This document shows, piece by piece, positions 15,987 to 24,261 of a stretch of DNA of 64,000 bases. The notes beneath the pieces are model-generated. The model was not told the origin of the DNA. It saw only the letters and a program-made list of their open reading frames with translations, and made no database searches. This DNA is from Gracilibacillus sp. YIM 98692 (GTDB lineage: Bacteria; Bacillota; Bacilli; Bacillales; Amphibacillaceae). Each line of letters begins with the position of its first letter. The first letter of the stretch is position 1. The stretch covers positions 1-64,000 of the forward strand of contig NZ_WIXM01000010.1 in NCBI RefSeq assembly GCF_010993965.1, in the 5' to 3' direction. The position numbers and the translations under genes are program-made.

Positions 15987-16132
15987 GGGATTAACATAAA
16001 CAGAAGGTAGATAGAAACAACATCTCCGAGCTACTCCTAAACACCAAGAGGTATTAGAGCCTTCTAAGCGTAAAATACAATGTACTATCAATATGCTTTT
16101 TATATTATATGTAATTGTATAGAAGCAACTTA

Positions 16133-16357
16133 TTAATAATCCTCTTCAGATTTAAAATCAATGATTGCTCGAATATCATGAATATCAAGAGCTTCCGCAA
16201 TTTTTTCAATATGTTGAAAGTTAATATTCTGTCGTTTTTGATTAGATAGTTCACTAAGTGTTGCGTGTCTGATATCTGTTCTTCTAGAAAGTTCTCTTAA
16301 TGAAATATCATATTTATTTAAAATACTGTTAATTTTCACAACCACTTTTTTTTGCAT
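16133..16357 (-). CDS. Small XRE-family DNA-binding protein
   Basis: A 74-residue Cro/CI-type helix-turn-helix protein: ISLRELSRRTDIRHATLSEL is the recognition region and INFQHIEKIAEALDI the last helices. AAAGGTG precedes the ATG. A palindrome (TTGACTTTAAGTCGAA) lies about 27 bases upstream, so it may repress itself. No toxin or phage gene is adjacent. It lies divergent to a Spo0E-type gene. Confidence 0.8.
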   Translation of the reverse strand: MQKKVVVKINSILNKYDISLRELSRRTDIRHATLSELSNQKRQNINFQHIEKIAEALDIHDIRAIIDFKSEEDY

Positions 16358-16383
16358 AATTCACCTTTAAATATAAGTATTAG

Positions 16384-16399
16384 TTGACTTTAAGTCGAA
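16384..16399. promoter_or_regulatory. Palindrome in the XRE/Spo0E intergenic region, likely XRE operator
   Basis: TTGACTTTAAGTCGAA is palindromic at 14 of 16 positions, with a GACTT/AAGTC core, and lies just upstream of the XRE gene. The rest of 16400-16587 shows no other clear signal. Confidence 0.45.
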
Positions 16400-16587
16400 T
16401 TTACCATAGTATTAACATATAAGTGGTACGCTATTAAGTACCAAGGTAACAATCATATTTATCTAGTGGTGATTGTGGATAATATTTTATGTGTGGATAG
16501 AGCTTAGTAAAATATGGACTTCTTAATATTACCTACTAGAGATTTTGTATATATTAGCTGTTAGATTCTTGTGGAGGAGATTCGAAT

Positions 16588-16761
16588 ATGAGTAAAAGTG
16601 AAAGAAATGTTATTCCAATCTTAAAACAAATTGAAAATATGCGAAGAGAATTAGTAGATATTGGGTTGCGAGATGGTTTGAATGCACCCTCTACATTAAA
16701 ACATAGTGAATTATTAGATGAACAAATAAAAATTTATCAAAAACTGAAGAGGAAAACTTAA
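16588..16761 (+). CDS. Spo0E-family aspartyl-phosphate phosphatase
   Basis: A short 57-residue protein with ribosome site GTGGAGGAG. It has the Spo0E hallmarks: IENMRRELVDIGLRDGLN near the start and the S-x-x-LD signature in KHSELLDEQIKIYQKL. Spo0E-type enzymes remove phosphate from Spo0A and so delay sporulation; related members act on other response regulators. The size fits the short Ynz/Yis-type members. A dispersed repeat follows 35 bases after the stop. Confidence 0.88.
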   Translation: MSKSERNVIPILKQIENMRRELVDIGLRDGLNAPSTLKHSELLDEQIKIYQKLKRKT

Positions 16762-16796
16762 AATGAATTTGAAATAGTGCATGAATGAGTATGGTT

Positions 16797-16817
16797 TTGG
16801 GTGCCTGTCACTTCCCG
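16797..16817 (+). repeat. Dispersed repeat, copy 6
   Basis: TGGGTGCCTGTCACTTCCCGG, the best match to the consensus. It lies between the Spo0E gene and a comK fragment. Confidence 0.8.
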
Positions 16818-16842
16818 GTTACGGAGCACATGCCTGATCGAT

Positions 16843-17037
16843 TTATTGTTTTTGAATGGTGTAGAGTGATTGTTCTAGTTGGATTTGGGTTAATTGTTGA
16901 AATTGGATGATGCTTTTCTGTGATGTGGTGTCAGGCCTGATGGCGTTGATGTTGTGTGGGAGGATCCATATACAGTCGGGTTGCTCGGGTGATTTAGTTG
17001 GAAAGGTATACAGGTTCTTTTCGTTTGGAATGAGCAA
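16843..17037 (-). pseudogene. comK C-terminal fragment
   Basis: The minus strand encodes NEKNLYTFPTKSPEQPDCIWI and a tail ending IQKQ. The first part parallels the ComK segment NPTKGIYAFPTESP of the pseudogene at 3937-4392 and the conserved FPT...W core of ComK. Upstream in frame there is a stop, and no N-terminal half is visible. The fragment ends about 25 bases from a dispersed repeat. It is a different, more diverged copy than the first. Confidence 0.6.
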
Positions 17038-17149
17038 GTCGCTTCAGTTGCTAGAAAGCATAGTGAAGATATGGGGGGAACGCCATTATTTTGCCCATGA
17101 GTCGCCAGATAACTTAAATGCTGGAAATATGATTTTGCCTTAATGTGGT

Positions 17150-17256
17150 GAAACAAAGGGACGGTTCTCGTGTTTCATTTTTCGATCGTTGTGGAGGATT
17201 GTGAGAGCAACCTCCATTCATAGTTGGAATGAAACGGTAGAAACGTCCCCGTGTTT
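17150..17256. repeat. Paired inverted REP-like element
   Basis: GAAACAAAGGGACGGTTCTC... (17150-17176) and the reverse of AAACACGGGGACGTTTCTAC... (17256-17230) are imperfect inverted copies, most positions agreeing. The centre can form a further GGAGG/CCTCC hairpin. This looks like a two-unit REP element of the GGGAC type common in Bacillaceae, distinct from the GTGCCTGTCACTTCCCG family. It could also end the transporter transcript. Confidence 0.6.
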
Positions 17257-17263
17257 TAGCAAG

Positions 17264-18883
17264 TTATTTGTCTTTCCATTTTCTTTTTAGCTCTTTTAAT
17301 TTGGCTTCGATATCATGTTCTTCTCCAAATTCAGTCTGAAAGTTTCCTTCCAATTGATTCTTTTTCCTTTTCTGTCGAATCTTTGCCAGTTTCTTTTCCA
17401 GTTTTTTTATTTCGACGGGTTCTTTTCCTAATGCCTTCAATATAGCGATACTCATCATTAGCAAGACTAACGTTAATGGTAAAGCGCTGACTATGATCGC
17501 TGTTTGTAATCCGGCCAAGCCGCCTCTTCCCATCAAAATTAGAGCAGAGGCTGTCAGAAATAAGCCCCAGCTGATTTTGACAAAGTTTGGGGGATGCAGG
17601 CTGCCGTTTGTCGTTTGCATTCCTAAGACGAATGTAGCGGAATCGGCTGATGTGACAAAAAATGTTGCAATTAGTATTATGGAAATGGTGGATAAAATAG
17701 CGCTCCCTGGCATCTCGTTAAACGTAGCGAACAAGGCCGTTTCTAAGCTTTGACCTGCAATATTTGCACCTTGAAACAATTCATAATAAATACCCGTGCC
17801 ACCAAAGACACCAAACCATAGGATACAAACAGCTGTCGGTACAATCATGACGACAATAATAAATTCTCGGATCGTCCGTCCTTTGGATATACGAGCAATG
17901 AACGTACCAACAAATGGAGCCCAGGCAATCCACCACGCAAAGAAGAAGATTGTCCAATTTTGGACCCATGATGCATTCTCCTGATTAAAGGGGGCCATTC
18001 GAAATGACATCATCGGTAAATTCTGTAAATATCCCCCGGTCGTTGTCATTAATAGACTGATGACAAATTCTAGAGGGCCAAGTAGTAAGAAGGTAATAAA
18101 CAATACTACCGCAAGACCCATGTTAGCATTACTCAAATATTTGATTCCCTTATTAATGCCCGTACTTGCTGAAATAATAAACAATACAGTGGTGATTAGA
18201 ATGATAATTATTTGTATCCAAAACTCGTTGGGAATCCCTGTTAAATAGGAGAGTCCGCCATTAATCTGGGCAGCGCCGAGACCGAGCGAAGCAGCAACTC
18301 CAAATACCGTTGCAAAAACGGCAATGATGTCAACTGTAATACCAATGGGTCCCTTGGTTTTTTCACCAAGGATGGGATACAATGTGGCACTCATTATACC
18401 TGGGGCATCTTTCCTGAATTTAAAGTAAGCTAAGGCCAATGCTACTACGGCATAAATCGCCCAGGCATGAAGCCCCCAATTTAAATAGGTATATTGAAGG
18501 CCTACCATTGCCGATTCTGTTGTCCCCCCTTCTCCAAAAGGTGGATTCGTCATGTGTGCAATCGGTTCTGAAATACCATAAAAGAGTAAACCAATCCCCA
18601 TACCAGCACTAAATAACATCGCAATCCAAGTTGCTCGGCTGTATTCAGGTTGATCTTCATCTTTGCCTAATTTGACTGATCCATATTTACTGAAAATCAA
18701 ATAAATCGCAAAAACCAAAAAGAAAAAAGCTGCTAACAAATAGAACCAACCGAATTTATCCAATAAAAAGGCATTTGAACTCGCCATGACGTTAGTGATG
18801 TTTTCAGGAAAAACAACACCCCAGGTTACAAAAATAACAGCGATTGCCATACCTATCCAATAAACGTACGTAACTTTCTTCAT
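17264..18883 (-). CDS. BCCT-family transporter (betaine/choline/carnitine, OpuD-like)
   Basis: A 539-residue membrane protein with about twelve transmembrane segments. It carries the BCCT signature (FFAWWIAWAPFVGTFIARIS) and the Gly-rich MGIGLLFYG segment. The C-terminal tail is long and highly charged (many K/R/E), as in osmoregulated betaine transporters where it senses osmotic strength. It should import glycine betaine or a related osmolyte with Na+. It stands alone. A dispersed repeat lies about 90 bases upstream of its start. Confidence 0.9.
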   Translation of the reverse strand: MKKVTYVYWIGMAIAVIFVTWGVVFPENITNVMASSNAFLLDKFGWFYLLAAFFFLVFAIYLIFSKYGSVKLGKDEDQPEYSRATWIAMLFSAGMGIGLLFYGISEPIAHMTNPPFGEGGTTESAMVGLQYTYLNWGLHAWAIYAVVALALAYFKFRKDAPGIMSATLYPILGEKTKGPIGITVDIIAVFATVFGVAASLGLGAAQINGGLSYLTGIPNEFWIQIIIILITTVLFIISASTGINKGIKYLSNANMGLAVVLFITFLLLGPLEFVISLLMTTTGGYLQNLPMMSFRMAPFNQENASWVQNWTIFFFAWWIAWAPFVGTFIARISKGRTIREFIIVVMIVPTAVCILWFGVFGGTGIYYELFQGANIAGQSLETALFATFNEMPGSAILSTISIILIATFFVTSADSATFVLGMQTTNGSLHPPNFVKISWGLFLTASALILMGRGGLAGLQTAIIVSALPLTLVLLMMSIAILKALGKEPVEIKKLEKKLAKIRQKRKKNQLEGNFQTEFGEEHDIEAKLKELKRKWKDK

Positions 18884-18973
18884 AAAAAACCCCTTCCTTT
18901 CGGTGAACTTATCTTTTCCAGAAATTGAAGGTAATATTTATTTTTATTAAGAAATTTTTAACGTTTATAGTTT

Positions 18974-18995
18974 TGAGTGCCGGTCACTTACCGGT
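18974..18995 (+). repeat. Dispersed repeat, copy 7
   Basis: TGAGTGCCGGTCACTTACCGG, upstream of the BCCT gene. The rest of 18884-19130 shows no gene. Confidence 0.6.
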
Positions 18996-19130
18996 TAAGA
19001 AGAGGAGTAAGATTCCTCCGCAAAGGGTAAAAGATACCTATGCAAGGACCACCTTGGCTCAAGTGTTTGTTTGTTGGTGGCGGACACTTGTTTAGAAAGT
19101 GGTTTCTTTTTGGGATGGAGGCTATTAGGG

Positions 19131-19235
19131 GATGCTGTTTACCTATATGATTCCTTTATGTGATGTGGGAATCGGTTATCGATTTTAGTGATTGATCGTA
19201 TGGTGTGGGAGGCCTGTAATAGGTTTATTGCTGTT
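19131..19235. repeat. Second dispersed repeat family, copy 1 (others at 25753 and 36691)
   Basis: GGGAATCGGTTATCGATTTT then AGTGATTGATCGTATGG, preceded by GATGCTGTTTACC. The same elements in the same order occur at 25753-25865 and 36691-36780. Nature unknown. Confidence 0.65.
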
Positions 19236-19416
19236 GCAGAGTATCCCACTTGCTATTTTCTAAAAAATTACGTTGGATATGTTATGGAGGAGTAAGGGTA
19301 TTGAGTAAAATAGCTATTTTTGATAATATCCTGCCTGTTCCTTTACTCCTTTCAAGTTATTTAGGGTATTCATCTAGTACATATGTGTATATAGTAGAGT
19401 GATTTTTATTTAAATA

Positions 19417-19446
19417 TTGACAAAAGTATTATATTGCTATTATATT
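19417..19446 (+). promoter_or_regulatory. Promoter of tRNA-Val copy 2
   Basis: TTGACA (19417-19422), 18 bases, TATATT (19441-19446), 30 bases before the tRNA. The flanks differ from those of copy 1. Confidence 0.6.
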
Positions 19447-19475
19447 AATAGTTACCTAGTAAAATTTTATAGTGT

Positions 19476-19548
19476 GATTCCGTAGCTCAGCTGGGAGAGC
19501 GCCACCTTGACAGGGTGGAGGTCGTTGGTTCGAGCCCAATCGGAATCA
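19476..19548 (+). tRNA. tRNA-Val (GAC), copy 2
   Basis: Identical over all 73 bases to the tRNA at 172-244, with the same cloverleaf and GAC anticodon. The identity extends by two bases upstream (GT) and then stops. CCA is not encoded. Confidence 0.95.
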
Positions 19549-19559
19549 CTAATACAGAA

Positions 19560-19597
19560 ACGCCAAACATCTTTTGTGATAAGAGGTTTGGCGTTTT
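19560..19597 (+). terminator. Rho-independent terminator of tRNA-Val copy 2
   Basis: Perfect 9-bp stem ACGCCAAAC (19560-19568) / GTTTGGCGT (19586-19594) followed by TTTTT. Confidence 0.85.
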
Positions 19598-19743
19598 TTA
19601 TATTAGTACAGATCATCAATACGTGACTACAGATGATATAAGAAACCGTCAACCTTTTATACGTGCTAGTCACTAGTAACAGGTACAGGAAAATTTGTTG
19701 TGTTCCACAATAGGAACAACATGCTTTTAACGTTGCACATAAA

Positions 19744-19980
19744 CATCCTTGCACAGAAACGCTATTATCGGAAGTACCTAAGGCTGAACCAGAGCTAAAA
19801 GTGATCGTATCATTTTTGAAGGAGAAGTTCCAAATCCAGGAAAACCGCCAGCGGATGTGAATTCCATCCAAGATGTCCTTACGCCACGAAAAAGTGTCAG
19901 ACAGAAATACCAGAAATGAAGGCGGTAAGCAGGGGTAAAAGACATTTTTCGGCATGCCGCTGTGCGGAAGAATATTGAGA
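19744..19980 (+). pseudogene. Oligopeptide ABC transporter ATPase C-terminal remnant (OppD/OppF type)
   Basis: Split over at least two frames the plus strand reads HPCTETLLSEVPKAEPELKS, then IIFEGEVPNPGKPP, then SGCEFHPRCPYATKKCQTEI and PEMKAV. This is the typical cysteine-rich C-terminus of oligopeptide-transporter ATPases (PxGCxFHPRCPxA...C). The ATPase core is gone and there are frameshifts and a stop. It ends just before the HAD gene. Confidence 0.7.
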
Positions 19981-19990
19981 GGTGTTGATT

Positions 19991-20548
19991 ATGGAGCTAG
20001 GGCGCAATAAGGAAAGGGAAAAGAATATCATTGTATTTTTAGATGTTGGAGACACGATTGTCGATGAAAGTACGGAAATACGTGATAATCAGGACATTGT
20101 AATTAAGGCTGACTTGATACCGGGAGCAGATATGATGGTAAAGACGTTAGCGGAACGTGGTTATACGCTTGCCGTTGTAGCGGATGGATACGCACAATCG
20201 TTTAAAAATACATTAACCGAACATGGGTTGTATGATTATTTTTCTGCTATGATTTATTCAGAAAACATTAAAGAATTAAAGCCTAGCCCTCGAATGTTTA
20301 AAGCAGCAATTGGAGCCTTAAATCTTAGTGAAAAGGATATTCCTAGAATTGTGATGGTTGGTAACAATTTACGAAGAGACATTTCCGGTGCCAATCGAAT
20401 GGGAATCACGAGTGTTTATCTAGATTGGACAACGAGGTATCCAAAAGTGGCTCGCGATGAAGATGAGGTGCCAGATTATACGATAAATCTTCCGGTTGAG
20501 TTAATTGATTTGATAGAGGAACTTAATCAGCAGCTGGATGTTGTTTAG
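19991..20548 (+). CDS. HAD-superfamily hydrolase
   Basis: A 185-residue HAD phosphatase. Motif I is FLDVGDTIVD, with the nucleophile Asp but Gly where the second Asp usually stands, a variant found in some HAD groups. Motif II Thr/Ser lies near VVADGY, Lys is in KELKPSP, and motif IV Asp is in MVGNNLRRDISGANRMGI. ATG 19991 follows GAGAGGTG by six bases; the upstream GTG 19982 overlaps that site. Substrate unknown. It seems to be transcribed alone. Confidence 0.8.
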   Translation: MELGRNKEREKNIIVFLDVGDTIVDESTEIRDNQDIVIKADLIPGADMMVKTLAERGYTLAVVADGYAQSFKNTLTEHGLYDYFSAMIYSENIKELKPSPRMFKAAIGALNLSEKDIPRIVMVGNNLRRDISGANRMGITSVYLDWTTRYPKVARDEDEVPDYTINLPVELIDLIEELNQQLDVV

Positions 20549-20566
20549 GGATCTGTCCTTTCCCAC
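20548..20566 (+). repeat. Dispersed repeat, copy 8 (diverged)
   Basis: GGGATCTGTCCTTTCCCAC immediately after the HAD stop codon. Confidence 0.45.
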
Positions 20567-20655
20567 AGACCAATTTAATAAAGAGTACTCTTATTATGGG
20601 GCTTTCGGTGATTTTGATACATCTTTAATTGGATCAGTATATAGCAGGTCAACAA

Positions 20656-20730
20656 GTGAATTTACGATTTAATCCTGAGTATTGTCATATGTTTGATATA
20701 GGGGCAGGAAAAAGAGTAGACTTATTATAG
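20656..20730 (+). pseudogene. C-terminal scrap of a sugar ABC ATPase (MsmX/UgpC type)
   Basis: The frame reads VNLRFNPEYCHMFDIGAGKR then VDLL and a stop, the typical end of MsmX-like ATPases (x-HLFD-x-x-TG-x-R). Only about 24 codons remain. It is noteworthy because none of the ABC importers in this window has its own ATPase. Confidence 0.6.
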
Positions 20731-20754
20731 TATACATAATATTAGGAGGGGAAA

Positions 20755-21858
20755 ATGGTGGGAAATATAGATCGTGAACAAATAACACAGGAGATACCCG
20801 AAAAAATGAAAGCGGTTAAGGCTTATGGTGCAGGAGATTATCGTCTTGAAAATGTCGATGTACCAAAGATTACAGAAGATGAGATACTAGTGAAAATCGA
20901 AGCGTGCGGAATATGTGCCAGTGATGCTAAAGCGTACTCCGGAGCACCGATGTTTTGGGGAGATGATTTCCAGCCAGCCTATATCAAACCACCTGTCATA
21001 CCAGGGCATGAATTTGTTGGTCATGTAGTGAAAATGGGGCATAACGTTACTGACTTTGATATAGGTGACCGCATTATTTCAGAGCAAATTGTACCATGCT
21101 GGAATTGTCGTTATTGTGATAGAGGGGAATATTGGATGTGTGAAAAGCATGATATTTATGGTTTTCAGAAAAATGTAAATGGTGGGATGGCAGAATATAT
21201 GAAATTTACCAAGGAAGCCATCAACCATAAAGTTCCTAGTGAATTACCCTTAGAAGAAGCTGTGCTAATCGAGCCCTATGCTTGTTCTTTACATGCTGTA
21301 CAACGGGCAAAAATTGAGTTAGGGGATACAGTAGTCATTTCAGGGGCAGGTACTCTTGGTCTAGGTATGGTCGGTGCAGCCAAACTATCTGGGGCCGGCA
21401 CTCTGATAGTATTGGATTTACTAGATAATCGGTTAGAGTTGGCAAAAGAGTTTGGAGCGGACATTGTTCTGAACCCATCTAAAATGGATGTAGACGCAGA
21501 AGTAAAAGCATTAACAGATGGTTACGGATGTGATGTCTATATAGAAGCTACTGGACATCCAAAATCAGTAGAGCAGGGGATTTCCATGATCCGCAAGTTG
21601 GGAAGGTTTGTGGAATTCAGTGTATTTAAAGATCCGGTTACCATTGACTGGAGTATTATCGGTGACCGTAAAGAATTAGATATTTATGGTTCACACTTAG
21701 GACCGTATTGTTATCCAATCGTTATTGATCATATCACTAAAGGCAAATTACCTACAAAAGGAGTAGTAACGCATAAACTCTCATTGGAAGAATATGAAAA
21801 AGGCTTTGAACTTGTAAAAAATGGCGCCGAATCTTTGAAAGTGATTTTGACGCCATAG
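20755..21858 (+). CDS. Zinc-dependent medium-chain alcohol/polyol dehydrogenase
   Basis: The 367-residue protein has the full zinc MDR layout: catalytic-zinc Cys in GICASDAKAY, GHEFVG, and the four-Cys structural zinc site CWNCRYCDRGEYWMC. The NAD-binding Rossmann motif is GAGTLGLG. A longer N-terminal lead and FSVFKDPVTIDWSIIGDRKE resemble threonine/sorbitol/erythritol-type dehydrogenases. It probably oxidises a sugar alcohol or a keto-sugar intermediate. TTAGGAGG precedes ATG 20755. It follows an ATPase scrap and so may be the survivor of a lost transport operon. Confidence 0.88.
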   Translation: MVGNIDREQITQEIPEKMKAVKAYGAGDYRLENVDVPKITEDEILVKIEACGICASDAKAYSGAPMFWGDDFQPAYIKPPVIPGHEFVGHVVKMGHNVTDFDIGDRIISEQIVPCWNCRYCDRGEYWMCEKHDIYGFQKNVNGGMAEYMKFTKEAINHKVPSELPLEEAVLIEPYACSLHAVQRAKIELGDTVVISGAGTLGLGMVGAAKLSGAGTLIVLDLLDNRLELAKEFGADIVLNPSKMDVDAEVKALTDGYGCDVYIEATGHPKSVEQGISMIRKLGRFVEFSVFKDPVTIDWSIIGDRKELDIYGSHLGPYCYPIVIDHITKGKLPTKGVVTHKLSLEEYEKGFELVKNGAESLKVILTP

Positions 21859-21930
21859 GGAATAGCTGTTACTTCCTGGAAAAGGTAGAAGGGGCTGGCC
21901 AAAAGGTGTGTAATACCACCTTTCATTTTT

Positions 21931-21950
21931 GGGTGCTTGTCACTCCCCGC
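21931..21950 (+). repeat. Dispersed repeat, copy 9
   Basis: GGGTGCTTGTCACTCCCCGC between two convergent genes. A weaker echo (AGCTGTTACTTCCTGG) lies at about 21865, just after the dehydrogenase stop. Confidence 0.65.
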
Positions 21951-21982
21951 TATAGTGCAAATGGAATTAAAGCCTATGTTAG

Positions 21983-22780
21983 CTAATCCCAGCTTGGCAT
22001 AGGCTTTTTAATGCCATCCTTGATCCATAAAAATTTTCCGTTCACGTTGTTTGATTTAGGTTTTAACAAATCTAATATAACTTCGACTGTTTTCTCGGGG
22101 GAATCACCGCCTGATTCATCAACCATTTCAGCCCACTTTGTCACACCCTCAATTCCTGATTTTTCAGCATCATCCTTTATATTTGACCACATTTGTGTTT
22201 TAACTTCACCGGGATGAATGACATTTGCTGTGATACCAGTCCCTTCTAATTCAGCTGCAAGTTGTCGTGTAAAATGGTTAAGTGCAGCTTTACTCGTCGC
22301 ATAGGCGCTATTTATGCCGTTCGGTTTAACAAGAGAAGCAGCGGAAGTAATATTTACAATTCTCCCCCAGCCTAGCTCCATCATTTGGTTTATAAAAGCA
22401 CGACACACAAGGTAGGGACCTCCTGTGTTAATCATTATCGTTTCCATCCACTGTTGTGGGTCGCTATCCTGTATCCATTGCATTTCACCATGAACCCCAG
22501 CACAGTTAATCACAAGGGAAGGAGCGCCATGTTTTTCTATAACAGTTTCAGCCATCTGATTGACACTCTCTATACTGTCTAGATCTGCTCGAACAACCAT
22601 GGAATTTCCCTTAAACTGATCTATCTGTTCAGATGTACTTTCTAGCTTTGCAACTGACCGCCCTACTAGAACAACCATCGCTCCTTCTTTCGCAAGACCA
22701 ATTGAAACTGCTTGACCAATGCCGCTTCCTGCACCTGTCACCACTGCAATTTTTCCTTTAATAATCGAATCGTTAGACAT
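21983..22780 (-). CDS. Short-chain dehydrogenase/reductase
   Basis: A 265-residue classical SDR: VTGAGSGIGQ cofactor motif, NCAGVHG, and Ser...Tyr-Lys in ITSAASLVKPN and YATSKAALNHF. I start it at ATG 22780 after TGAGGTG rather than at the GTG two codons upstream. It resembles 3-oxoacyl/3-hydroxy-type oxidoreductases. It is single and convergent with the dehydrogenase at 20755, so the substrate is unclear. Confidence 0.85.
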   Translation of the reverse strand: MSNDSIIKGKIAVVTGAGSGIGQAVSIGLAKEGAMVVLVGRSVAKLESTSEQIDQFKGNSMVVRADLDSIESVNQMAETVIEKHGAPSLVINCAGVHGEMQWIQDSDPQQWMETIMINTGGPYLVCRAFINQMMELGWGRIVNITSAASLVKPNGINSAYATSKAALNHFTRQLAAELEGTGITANVIHPGEVKTQMWSNIKDDAEKSGIEGVTKWAEMVDESGGDSPEKTVEVILDLLKPKSNNVNGKFLWIKDGIKKPMPSWD

Positions 22781-22786
22781 ATGCAC

Positions 22787-23279
22787 ACCTCATTTAGTTC
22801 TGTATGTAGTAGACATTATCTATATTCTGTATTTCATGACAGACTCCTTCTATAAACATAAAAAAATTAATTTTCATGCCTGTCACTTCCTGGTTTATGT
22901 CGAAGGCACTTTTGTTTGATTATGTGAAATGTTGAGCAAAATTGTGTAATTAAGTAACCTCCGACATGATGACATAGCGGATTATATATAATTTGTACAT
23001 AAGTATGGGATTTGGGGTATGAATGGGGAGTTTTACCTGGAGGTTATGATTGCGTTTTGACGGGATTGGGAGGAGCATATGGTAAGGGAATGATTCGAGG
23101 CATAAATGGCCACTAAGGATGTTTTTAGATCGGTTTAAATTCACTAATGATGCGATGGGGCTTGAAGTTGGCGATTATTTTACCTTATCAGAGTCTATAT
23201 CGTGTTACAGAAGAAGTGCATTCTACGTAGATAAGCTAACGAAATAGATTATACTTATCATTTTTTATTGAAAATAACC
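22787..23279. other. Gene-poor stretch with dispersed repeat copy 10 and a coding scrap
   Basis: Dispersed repeat copy 10 (TGCCTGTCACTTCCTGG with tail TTTATGTCGAA) is at 22877-22905. From about 23139 one plus frame reads FTNDAMGLEVGDYFTLSES and continues to TAG at about 23247, which looks like a protein end with no start. I do not recognise it. No intact gene is visible. Confidence 0.4.
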
Positions 23280-24077
23280 CTAAATCACATATGGTTCATA
23301 TGATTTATGAAGATAGCGTTCTATAAACTCTGCCAATCCATCATTTTCGTGGTGTCCTGTAACAAAATCAGCTGCTGCTTTAACTTCATTGCTAGCATTC
23401 CCCATTGCCACTCCAGTACCAACATGGCGAAGCATCGCTATATCATTAGGGCCATCTCCAATCGCCGCGACTTCATTTGGACTAATTCGAAATGCGAGAA
23501 GTAAGCTTTTGATAGCGGACCATTTGGAAACATTAGGAGCAACCATCTCAAATCCGTCATTCCAATCGGTGACTTCTGCTTCCTTTTTAAACAAAGCGGA
23601 TAATGCAGGACTTGGTGCACCTGTTCGAACACTATATTTAAGAACATCTTGATAATTTGCCTGTCTTAAATCTCCAATATACCGTGGTGGAACTTGTCCA
23701 ACTTTTGTCCAATAATCAATTTCTTCATTTGTTTTCTTACAATAAAGCCCATTTGCAGTATGAATAATAACATTACAAGGATTTTCAGCCGTCAAATGGT
23801 GAAATCGTTGTTCGTTTATTCTGACGTTTTTCATTTGTATAGCTCTTCCTGTATCTGCATCGTGAATAGCGGCACCATTCAAACAGATCATCGGAGTTCG
23901 TAATCCAATTTCTTTATGGTAGGGAGCGGTTACTTCATAGTGTCGACCAGTGGCTAGAAATACCTTGACACCTTGGTTAATGAGTATATTAATTGCTTCC
24001 TTATTTCGTCTGGAAATGTTGTTTGAAACGTTTAGTAGTGTACCATCCATATCAATAAATATTGCGCGCACATTCAT
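23280..24077 (-). CDS. Cof-type HAD phosphatase (HAD-IIB)
   Basis: A 265-residue sugar-phosphatase-type protein. Motif I is FIDMDGTLLN, motif II Thr is in FLATGRHY, the cap follows, and motif IV is AAIGDGPNDIAML. ATG 24077 follows AAGGAGGAATTAA; the longer upstream reading lacks a ribosome site. Members dephosphorylate sugar phosphates or flavin precursors, and substrate choice cannot be read here. It stands alone. Confidence 0.88.
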   Translation of the reverse strand: MNVRAIFIDMDGTLLNVSNNISRRNKEAINILINQGVKVFLATGRHYEVTAPYHKEIGLRTPMICLNGAAIHDADTGRAIQMKNVRINEQRFHHLTAENPCNVIIHTANGLYCKKTNEEIDYWTKVGQVPPRYIGDLRQANYQDVLKYSVRTGAPSPALSALFKKEAEVTDWNDGFEMVAPNVSKWSAIKSLLLAFRISPNEVAAIGDGPNDIAMLRHVGTGVAMGNASNEVKAAADFVTGHHENDGLAEFIERYLHKSYEPYVI

Positions 24078-24170
24078 GTTTAATTCCTCCTTAATCGTTG
24101 CTAACCCCATCATATCATCTGAATATTAAAGCTAAGTAAACTCAGTGTTCAGATTAAATGAAGTTGTTTA

Positions 24171-24190
24171 GGGTGTCTGTCACTTCCTGC
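24171..24190 (+). repeat. Dispersed repeat, copy 11
   Basis: GGGTGTCTGTCACTTCCTGC. Confidence 0.7.
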
Positions 24191-24261
24191 AAAAATACCA
24201 AGCAATCTGATGAAGGAATAAAATCGAAGTTACATGTAAAGAGTTTGGTAGAAAATAAAAA

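Noticed and set aside
16890-17156. Overlapping ORFs on both strands near 16.9-17.1 kb
   Set aside because: Neither shows a known family or ribosome site. Only the frame at 16843-17037 has ComK-like sequence.
19467-19955. Minus-strand ORF of 162 codons across tRNA-Val copy 2
   Set aside because: It reads antisense through a tRNA, its terminator and an ABC ATPase remnant, and has no ribosome site. Such ORFs are well-known artefacts.
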